A stretch of 64,000 bases of DNA from Chitinophagaceae bacterium (lineage in GTDB: Bacteria; Bacteroidota; Bacteroidia; Chitinophagales; Chitinophagaceae): assembly GCA_023251255.1 (NCBI GenBank), contig JAHEZD010000001.1, positions 57,269-121,268 on the forward strand, written 5' to 3'. This document shows, piece after piece, positions 53,375 to 62,000 of the stretch (its first letter is position 1; each line of letters begins with the position of its first letter). The position numbers were made by a program, and so were the translations under genes. A model generated the notes under the pieces. That model was not told where the DNA came from and did not search any database. It saw nothing but the letters and a program-made list of their open reading frames with translations.

Positions 53375-55261
53375 ATGAAAAAAGCATTTTTACCACTGTT
53401 GTCCCTATTGTCCATTGTGGCGCTGGCCAACAATGAAGTCAATAACACTACAAATGGCAAGGGCAATGGCCCACTACCTAATGCAAACAAGTTCCGGATG
53501 ATTAAGGTGGAACAGGCAGCATTCAAATCTGTAGGCCATTATTTGGAGTACAAAAAGAAACTGGTTTTTGAGGGCAAAGCAGCAACAGAGGCTTATGTAA
53601 GGGCCGAACAGCAATTGGCGGTGGATGATTACCTGCTCTTATCGGGCGGTACCATGACAGGAAGCCTTACTACGCCCTCATTATTTGCTACCGATAATAT
53701 AGGCATTGGAACAACCACGCCTGCCTATTCTTTAGAAGTGAAAAAAATGGGCCTACCATTGATTGCCTCCACGGATGTACAGTATGGGAATGGGGCCTAT
53801 ACATCTGCCTTTACCAGTTCGGGAGGGAACGTCAATGGGTTTGTGGGCTTCCGTGCGGAAATGTCCAATGGTACCAGTGCCAAATTCTATAGCGGGGTGC
53901 ACTCTCCTTATGGTGTCAGGGGCGCCTTTGCTGGAACACCCGATGCCATTCCATTTTCATTGTTCACCAACGCTACAGAGCGGTTGACAATTTTGAGTAA
54001 TGGCAATGTGGGCATTGGCACTACAGCACCCTCAGAAGCCTTAAGTGTGGTAGGTGCTGGCCTGTTTGGCAGTGGAGGTTATGGGTTGTTGCGCATTGGT
54101 AGGGATGATGGAACAAACCTTAATATAGAGAACACCAGTTCGGACAGGGGCATTTCATTGAATGCGGCACATGTGGTGACAGGGTACAACACGGATTTTG
54201 TATTTGGGAACAATACTGGCCTACTGAAAGCGAATGGAAGTGTGGGCATAGGCACATCTACCCCAATTAGCAAGCTGGAAATTTCAGAAACAGGTACAGG
54301 TACAATTGTGTGGCCACTAACGGTGACCAATCCAGATAATAACAATGCGAATAATCCAAGCGGCACTGGTTCCGGGATAAAATTCAAAATGAGCGTAAAT
54401 AGCGAACCCAGCAAATGGGCAGGTATTGCAGGAATCAGTGAATCGGAATGGTCCAATGTAATTGGTCTGGCCTTTTATACGGGCACTTCCGGGCAGCAGG
54501 AAAGGGTAAGGATTTCCAATGGTGGCAATGTGGGCATAGGTACCACCAATCCCCTCGCAAAATTGCATGTGGCAGGACTGGGATACTTTGCAGACGGCAA
54601 TACAAGTGGAACTTCACAAAACACGTTTTCATTAGGGAATATGACAGATGGTGTTACCCCGCAATACCAGGTGTACACCAATGACAATGCGGACCAGTTA
54701 CTGGAATTCCGGTCATTGCGCTGGAAGGGGGGGCATACATTCACGAGGAACAGCCCATCTGGTGTAAAGCCGCTGTCCAAGTTAACGGGATACGAAAGTT
54801 CCGGTGCTGTTTATTACCTGTATAACGATGCCAGCACTGCACAGGTGCAACTGGCAACAGATGGTGTATCCTATTTCAATGGCGGTAATTTATTGATAGG
54901 CAAAACCTCCCAAACCAATGCAGCCTATAAACTGGACGTAGCGGGCAGTGTACGTGCCAATAAAGTGGTGGTCAATACCACCGGAGCCGACTTTGTATTC
55001 GACAGCAGTTACCAATTGCTCCCGCTGGATAAAGTGGAAAGCTTTATCAAAGCAAATAAGCACTTGCCCGAAATAGCCCCTGCTTCAGACATGCAGCAGA
55101 ACGGCTTGGATGTGGGCGGTAACCAGACCAAACTGTTGCAGAAAGTGGAGGAACTGACGCTGTACATGATTGAAACCAATAAAAAACTTGCGGAGCAGCA
55201 AAAGAAAATAGACAACCTAACAGCGGAACTGGAAAAGTCCAGAAAAAAGAAAAATAGGTAG
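53375..55261 (+). CDS. Tail-fibre-like surface protein, paralogue 2
   Basis: The 628-residue protein has the same architecture as its upstream neighbour: a signal peptide, a near-identical N-terminal 90 residues ('SVGHYLEYKKKLVFEGK'), 'LSGGTMTGSLTTPSLFATDN', repeats of 'NVGIGTTNPLAKLHVAG', and a C-terminal 'ADFVFDSSYQLLPLDKVESF' domain followed by a coiled coil. The middle parts have diverged strongly, while the N-terminal DNA remains similar. It is probably a recent tandem duplication with a variable ligand-binding middle. Confidence 0.85.
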   Translation: MKKAFLPLLSLLSIVALANNEVNNTTNGKGNGPLPNANKFRMIKVEQAAFKSVGHYLEYKKKLVFEGKAATEAYVRAEQQLAVDDYLLLSGGTMTGSLTTPSLFATDNIGIGTTTPAYSLEVKKMGLPLIASTDVQYGNGAYTSAFTSSGGNVNGFVGFRAEMSNGTSAKFYSGVHSPYGVRGAFAGTPDAIPFSLFTNATERLTILSNGNVGIGTTAPSEALSVVGAGLFGSGGYGLLRIGRDDGTNLNIENTSSDRGISLNAAHVVTGYNTDFVFGNNTGLLKANGSVGIGTSTPISKLEISETGTGTIVWPLTVTNPDNNNANNPSGTGSGIKFKMSVNSEPSKWAGIAGISESEWSNVIGLAFYTGTSGQQERVRISNGGNVGIGTTNPLAKLHVAGLGYFADGNTSGTSQNTFSLGNMTDGVTPQYQVYTNDNADQLLEFRSLRWKGGHTFTRNSPSGVKPLSKLTGYESSGAVYYLYNDASTAQVQLATDGVSYFNGGNLLIGKTSQTNAAYKLDVAGSVRANKVVVNTTGADFVFDSSYQLLPLDKVESFIKANKHLPEIAPASDMQQNGLDVGGNQTKLLQKVEELTLYMIETNKKLAEQQKKIDNLTAELEKSRKKKNR

Positions 55262-55432
55262 TGAATCAGTTTGAATGCACTTTCTTGAAATGAATGTCAC
55301 ACTGAGCTATGTCACACTGAGCTTGTCGAAGTGCTGCCGAAGTCATTTTACATAGGACGCAAGCGCAAAAAAATTTAAATTAAGAGATTAACAGAAAATA
55401 AGTAAAGACACGTAAACCAACCTATCACAGAT
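55262..55432. repeat. Intergenic dispersed repeat
   Basis: TGTCACACTGAGCT occurs twice in a row (about 55290-55325), the second followed by TGTCGAAGTG. It belongs to the same family as the repeats at 26.8 and 44 kb. Confidence 0.6.
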
Positions 55433-57904
55433 TTGAAATTCCGCATCACCATATTGCTACTATTGTTCAGCTATACCCTCTGCCATGCACAGGATGCAGG
55501 GGGTGTGGATGATATGGATACCAAGGCGAAGCAGAAGGACATACTGTTCATGAACGATTCCATTATGGTGATCAAGGGTGGCTGCAAGAGCGTGTACAAT
55601 ATGCCCAGGGCAAAAAATGACATGGCCATAGCGCCACTGCAAAAAACGGGAATACCAAACAGCACCACATCGGCATCCGCGGTAAAGCATTGGCTCAATG
55701 TACGTGGCAATGTGCTGTACAACTTCAATTACAGGAGCTACCTGGACACCCCCTTTATGGAAAGGGACCTGGTACAGCAGTCCGTTCAAACAAGGTTTGA
55801 CCTGACCATCAAGGAAGACTATCCATTGACCGTTTACCTAACACATCGAAATTCCAATTCGGCCTACTTCCTCAATGCCACGGACCTGAGCATACAGTTC
55901 AGGCAGGCCACCATGCTGGACGGCATGAAGGGTAAACTGCGCAGGGAAATAGACCATGAACTGGACTACAAGGGCCTTAGCATGGCACCCCAGCAAATCT
56001 ACAATGCGGAGAAAAGCGGGTTAAAGGGATTTGATTCGGCCTTTTATGGGACAGGCAACAATAAGGGCAAGCAGCTTCAGGGCAAGGAAGGCCAGTTCAG
56101 GAAAAAGCTGGTACAACTGTACAGCGATTATAAAAGCAAAAAAGACAAATTCAACCAATTGCAGCAGTGGCTCAATAACCCTTTGCGGCAGCAACAGGCC
56201 ATTGAGGAAAAGGAAAAAAGGATCAGTGACAGCATGCTGGCTGCCCTTGGCAAGCAACGGGGCATGGACAAAGTGCCCAAAGGCCCCCCATCATTGGCCG
56301 ATATAAAGCAGCTACTGAACAATAGGCACAAGGGCAATACGCAAGCAGATGATGATTCCACCGCAAATGCCCTGCAACAAAAGCAGGCCATGGCAGACAG
56401 CATGGGCAACAAGCTTCAATCCGGCACCCAGCAGGTAACGGAAAAGAAAAAGGAACTGGCACAATTGCAAAAGGAACTGAACACCGCAGAAAACAAACTG
56501 AAGTTCTTCCAGAAGGGCACCAGGGATTCCCTGCTGAAACTGAAACAGCAGTTGGCCACCGTAAACAATAGCCAGACCCTGTACAGTTATATGGACAAAA
56601 CAGGAAAGAGCAGGAAGGAACTGCCTGGTATGCAGCGTGCACTCCTTTCTGTGCAGCAAATAGGCATTGGCAGGAGCTGGGTGGATTATTCCGAACTAAC
56701 CGTAAAGAACATTTCCCTGAATGGTGCCAACATAGAACTGAACCCGAACAGGGTGTACCTGGCCGCTGCTGCTGGAAAGGTGAACTACCGTTTCAGGGAC
56801 TTTGTGGTAAAGGGCAGCGAGGCAGGCAGCGGGCAATCGTTGGGGCTGGTAAGGCTGGGCTATGGCAGGAAGGAGGGCAATAACCTTATACTCACTTATT
56901 ACGCAGGGCAGAAAGCATTGCTGAACCAAACAGGCAATGCAGATTCCATGGCCGTGAAGAAAGTAGTTGGCATGTCACTGGAAAGCCGCATGGTGATTGA
57001 TGCTAACAATTATATAATAGCAGAATATGCCCGCTCTTCCTACGCAGGCACGGGCCAGAAGATGCTGGACTTCTCCACCCATACCAATGAAGCATGGACA
57101 CTTAAACTGTTCAGCGATTACCCGTCCACCCATACCAAGGTTACGGCCTACTACCGCAAAATGGGGGAGGGCTTCCAGTCGTTCACGCTATACCCCACTA
57201 ACACCAATCAGGAAGCCTGGTCGTTTAAAGTGAAGCAGGGGCTGCTGAAGCAAAAACTGTTGCTGGAAGCATCCGTTAGGAAGAATGATTTCAATAGTCC
57301 GCTGGCGGCACCGGATTTTTCCAGTTCCACCATGTTCAAGTCGTTCCAGGCCACCTTGCGGGTACCCAAATACCCCATTGTTACCGTGGGCTTCTATCCC
57401 TCGTCCCAACTGTCGCTCAGCAACAGTAATGTACTGTACGAGCAGCAGTTCAATACGCTCAATGCTATTGTAAGCCATACCTATTTTGTGGGACGCACCA
57501 ATATGAGCACCAGTGCCGTGTACACCCGGTTCTACAATAGGGGCCAGGATTCAGGGTTCATTTACTACAATGCCACTTCCTGCATCGTGAACCAGAGTGT
57601 GTACCTCTCGCCCTTTGTATTGCAGGGCGTATTTACCTGGACCAAGCAGACGGACCTGAAACAGGTAACCGTGGAGCCAATAGCCACCTACCAGATCAAG
57701 AACAGGATCAGTATTTCGGGCAGTGTGAAATGGTCGGAAGTGAACAACAGCCAAACCCTATGGGGAGCCATGGCGGGGCTGAACATGTTCCTCAAAAACA
57801 TAGGCACTTTGCAATTGCAATACGATAAATCATACCTGCCCGGCTACAACAGGAACCTGCTTCCTGTGAACCTGGGGAGGATAACTTTTAACCGTGAATT
57901 TTAA
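55433..57904 (+). CDS. Outer-membrane protein with a long periplasmic coiled coil
   Basis: The product has 823 residues and a TTG start at 55433, chosen because the signal peptide ('KFRITILLLLFSYTLCHAQ') begins at once and the next ATG is after it. An N-terminal domain (about 80-170) precedes a Q/K-rich helical coiled coil (about 210-400, 'EKKKELAQLQKELNTAENKL'). The C-terminal half looks like a beta barrel, ending in 'LGRITFNREF'. It overlaps nothing but is 10 bases from the next gene and apparently co-transcribed with the RHS-like giant, so it may help export or anchor it (inference). Confidence 0.8.
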   Translation: MKFRITILLLLFSYTLCHAQDAGGVDDMDTKAKQKDILFMNDSIMVIKGGCKSVYNMPRAKNDMAIAPLQKTGIPNSTTSASAVKHWLNVRGNVLYNFNYRSYLDTPFMERDLVQQSVQTRFDLTIKEDYPLTVYLTHRNSNSAYFLNATDLSIQFRQATMLDGMKGKLRREIDHELDYKGLSMAPQQIYNAEKSGLKGFDSAFYGTGNNKGKQLQGKEGQFRKKLVQLYSDYKSKKDKFNQLQQWLNNPLRQQQAIEEKEKRISDSMLAALGKQRGMDKVPKGPPSLADIKQLLNNRHKGNTQADDDSTANALQQKQAMADSMGNKLQSGTQQVTEKKKELAQLQKELNTAENKLKFFQKGTRDSLLKLKQQLATVNNSQTLYSYMDKTGKSRKELPGMQRALLSVQQIGIGRSWVDYSELTVKNISLNGANIELNPNRVYLAAAAGKVNYRFRDFVVKGSEAGSGQSLGLVRLGYGRKEGNNLILTYYAGQKALLNQTGNADSMAVKKVVGMSLESRMVIDANNYIIAEYARSSYAGTGQKMLDFSTHTNEAWTLKLFSDYPSTHTKVTAYYRKMGEGFQSFTLYPTNTNQEAWSFKVKQGLLKQKLLLEASVRKNDFNSPLAAPDFSSSTMFKSFQATLRVPKYPIVTVGFYPSSQLSLSNSNVLYEQQFNTLNAIVSHTYFVGRTNMSTSAVYTRFYNRGQDSGFIYYNATSCIVNQSVYLSPFVLQGVFTWTKQTDLKQVTVEPIATYQIKNRISISGSVKWSEVNNSQTLWGAMAGLNMFLKNIGTLQLQYDKSYLPGYNRNLLPVNLGRITFNREF

Positions 57905-57914
57905 AATGGACACA

Positions 57915-59009
57915 ATGAAAAAAATAGTGGTGATGGCCCTGCTGCTGGGAACTTTCGGTACCCTGGCTGCACAGTACACCCTGCAGCCCACACTGCCCGT
58001 GGCGGGCATGGTGCAGAAGACCCAGTTATGGAATGTGCTGGCCGTAAACAGCAGCAACAATACGGTGAACTGCCGGCTGGAACTGGTGCTGAGGGACAGG
58101 ACAAACGGACTGGAGCAGATTACTGCCACCTCATCGGAGTTTACCCTGAGCAAGGGGGCCAGGCAACTGAGCAATGCCCTGCTTTCGCCCATCCAGTACA
58201 ACAATATCAACACCGGTTTTGTAGGCAAGGGCAATGACCAGCTATTGCCCATTGGCAACTATGTAGCCTGCTACCGGCTGTCCACCATCAGCAGCAAGCC
58301 AGCGGTGCTGGCAGAAGAATGCATCCAGCTAGACGTGGAGCCACTCAGCCCGCCCATGCTGGCCTTCCCCGCAGACAGTGCCGTACTGAACATACAGCCT
58401 GCACAGTTTACGTGGATACCCCCATCGCCACAGCAACTGTTCAACCAGTTGGGCTACGAGGTCATGATTGCGGAAATACTGCCTAACCAGAAAGCGGAAG
58501 AAGCCATACAGCAGAACATGCCCTTCTTCATAGAACTCCATACGCCCTATAACCTGTTGAGCTATGCGGGCAATGGCACTGCCTTCCAGAAAGACAAGTG
58601 GTATGCCTGGCAGGTAGTGGCCAAGGATGATAGGAGCTATGCCGCAAAATCGGAAGTATGGGTATTTAAGGTGAAGGATTCGGTGGCCCAGCAGGAAACC
58701 GTTACCGCAGCCTATTACCCATTGAGCAGGAACCTTGCTGAAAGCAAAACGGTCATGGTCAAGAACGGCAAGGACCTCTTTGTGCAGCATTATTCCTATG
58801 ATAGGGAATATACGGGCACCCTCACCATCTGCCTGGCAGGAACGGACAAGGTACTGGCGCAGCAAACAATGACCATGGCCTATGGCGACAATTTCTTTTC
58901 CGTGCCGCTAAGCAATGCCATACAAAAAGACAAAACATACCAGCTAAAGCTTACCGATACCCAAGGCAGGAGCTACTACTTGATGTTCAAAAGAGAAAAA
59001 CAGGATTAA
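57915..59009 (+). CDS. Exported protein of unknown function in the RHS operon
   Basis: The product has 364 residues from the ATG at 57915, where a signal peptide begins ('KKIVVMALLLGTFGTLAAQ'). The mature part appears to hold two or three Ig/fibronectin-like beta domains ('PPMLAFPADSAVLNIQPAQF' followed by 'TWIPPSP', and 'KWYAWQVVAKDDRSYAAKSE'). No catalytic motif is seen. It lies between the coiled-coil outer-membrane protein and the RHS-like gene with short gaps, so it is probably a periplasmic or surface partner. Confidence 0.8.
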   Translation: MKKIVVMALLLGTFGTLAAQYTLQPTLPVAGMVQKTQLWNVLAVNSSNNTVNCRLELVLRDRTNGLEQITATSSEFTLSKGARQLSNALLSPIQYNNINTGFVGKGNDQLLPIGNYVACYRLSTISSKPAVLAEECIQLDVEPLSPPMLAFPADSAVLNIQPAQFTWIPPSPQQLFNQLGYEVMIAEILPNQKAEEAIQQNMPFFIELHTPYNLLSYAGNGTAFQKDKWYAWQVVAKDDRSYAAKSEVWVFKVKDSVAQQETVTAAYYPLSRNLAESKTVMVKNGKDLFVQHYSYDREYTGTLTICLAGTDKVLAQQTMTMAYGDNFFSVPLSNAIQKDKTYQLKLTDTQGRSYYLMFKREKQD

Positions 59010-59030
59010 TTACACAAGCCCTAGATTATT

Positions 59031-62000
59031 ATGATACTTTACTTAGCCACACATTGCAAAAAAGGTATTTCCCGGTTCTTTATTGCCGTATTCTACCTCT
59101 CCATTGTTACCGCATCATGGTCCAGGGGCCTATCGCCTGTGGCCAGCAGCTACCATGCGCCGTCCATTAGCGAAAAGAAAAAGGGCGGTCATCCCCAGTT
59201 GATGGGCAGGCCCGGTAACCAGCCAGTGATTGTTCCCAAGGGTACGGTTGCGGAAGAAGGTTTTTCGGGCGGTCCTACCCAGCCGGAAATGGCTTCCTTC
59301 AAACCGGTGAGTGCCGATAATTTGGTAAACCTTTTTACCGGCGATTTCAGCTACAATATACCCTTGCTGGATGTGGGCGGCTATCCCGTAAATATTTTTT
59401 ACGATGGAAACATTACCCCGGAGCAGGAAGCCAGTTGGGTGGGCCTTGGCTGGAACATCAATCCCGGTGCCGTTACCAGGAATATGCGCGGCGTACCGGA
59501 CGATTTCAATGGTACGGATATATTGAAACAGACACAGGCCATGAAGGCCAATAAGACTTTTGGGGTGAACGTGGGGGCGGATATAGAAATTTTTGGCACA
59601 AAACCAAGTGAACTGTACCCTGATTTCCTAACGGAAAGTATTTCCACGGGATTTACTGCTGGTGTTAATTTGGGTGTTTCATTCAATAACTACTTAGGGC
59701 CAGCCTTGGATTTTGCCGTTAAGGGAGGGTATTCTTTTTCATTTGCCAAGAAATCCGGTACGGAGAAGTCCCCCTTTGGTATGGGGGTAGGGTTGAATAT
59801 CAACAACAGTTCCAGGAATGGGGTCACCATATCGCCCAATGTGTCCTTTAACGCATCCATGCAAGTCACAGGTAGGAACTTTACCGAAGGGATTGGATTG
59901 TCCACAGGTTATAACGCAAGGTCGGGCATCAGGTCATTGCAGCTCTATGACCAAGTGAGTATGTCCAAGACAGATAGTAAGGCCGGCTTTAAGGGCGAGG
60001 GTGTAAACATCTCGAATTCATCGCATAGTTTCGGAGCGAACATGTATTCCCATTCCATCAATTTTGCCAAGCCCAGCTATATACCCACCATGCGCATGCC
60101 CATTACCAATACGGCAGGTTCCGGACATTTCCAGTTAGGTGGGGCCTTTTGGGGCCAGGAGCTGGACTTTGAGGCAGAAGTAAGCATGCAGAAATCGGAA
60201 ATAGCAGATGAGGACAAGAACCAGGTAAAGCCCTTGGTGGGCTACCTCTATTACGAGAAGGCGAACAATAACCCCAATGCAGTAATGGATTTTGCCCGCA
60301 TTGGCGATAAGGAAGTAACACCCAACACACCCATTATTTCCGCACCGCAATACACCTATGATGTTTTTACCATTAATGGGGAAGGTACAGGCGGTACCAT
60401 TAGGCCCTACCGGAATGATTTGGGCTATGTACGGGACAATGTTACCCGCTCCAAGGACCGAAGCACCAGTGCCGGTTTGGACATTGGTATCCCCGGACAG
60501 TATGGCGGCAATTTCAGTACGGTCAAAACACCTTCCACCGTTGGTGAATGGATGGATGGCAACAAGCTCAGGCAGGCCATACCCTTCAAGGAAAGGAGCG
60601 GCTCCTTTGAAAACGTGTATTTCAGGAACCCCGGCGAATCAAGTGTTTTGCAGAACAACCAGTTTACGGCTATTGGCGGTACCGATCTGGTACGTTATGT
60701 ACTGGGAGGGTCCGGTGAATCGCCCACTATAGAACCCACGCTTAAGCGGATTGACAAAACCGGAAATGGTGCCGTACTTTCCAATGCGGACCTGAGTGGT
60801 TACAACACTGCCATGGCCACTGCTGAGCGCAAGAAGCGCACACAGGTCATCAACTTCCTCACTGCGGAAGATGCACAGCGTATCGGGCTTGACAAAAACA
60901 TCGTCAACTATTCACAAACCGCCATTCTCAAAAGCGACAATACCCTGAATTATGAAACGATGCCGAGGTATTATCCAGTTACAGACAATGCTACTGGCCA
61001 TTACCGCAAGCCCCACCATATTTCGCAGATCAATGTAACGGAAAATGATGGCAAGAGGTATATCTATGGCATACCTGTTTACAATATCACCCAGACTGAT
61101 TTTACTTTCTCAGTAAATAACCCTATCTCCACAGCCTATCCCGATGGGGCAAATGTGGATGCAAACAATATGGTGTCCTATGCGGCAAACAATGCTACCC
61201 CTGCCTCAACGCTTTTAAGCGAGTCCACTGGCAACCTCATAGATGGTTATGTACAAACAAGCACCACACCAGCCTATGCACATTCCTTTTTGCTGAGCGG
61301 ACTGCTGTCGCCCGATTATGTGGACCTAACAGGTGACGGTATCACGGAAGATGACCTGGGCAATGCCGTGAAGTTCAACTACAGTAAAATGGCCACCGAT
61401 TACAAATGGCGTACCCCGCATACCGCAGCAATAGCCAATGATGCAGCCACACCGCCAACATTGGGCAAGGCCAATTTCAATCCTGGCAATAGGAGCAGTT
61501 CCAAAGACGATAAAGGGCTATTGGTGTATGGTGAACGCGAATCTTGGTACCTGCATTCCGTGGAATCCAAAACCATGATTGCCATTTTTACCCTTGGAAA
61601 AAGGTACGATGGAAAAGGCGCAGCATCTGAGAAGGGTGGTATAGCCACCAGCGACACCAGCATCAGGAAACTCGAAAAAATAGACCTGTACAGCAAGGCC
61701 GACCTCAAGCAGAATGGCCTGATTAGCCCAAGTAACCCAAGTGGTGCAAAGCCTATCAAGACTGTACACTTTGAATATTCCTATAAATTATGCCGTGGCA
61801 CTACCGATAATGATGCAAGCGTAGCAGGCACAACCGAAAATCCCAACCAGGGGGGCAAGCTCACGCTGGAAAGGATCTACTTCACCTTCAATGGGCAGAG
61901 CAGGGCCAGCCGGAACCAGTATGTATTTGGTTATGGCAACACAGATGCCAACACCGCAGACAATCCCAATTATGTGGCCAATGCCTCTGACAGGTGGGGC

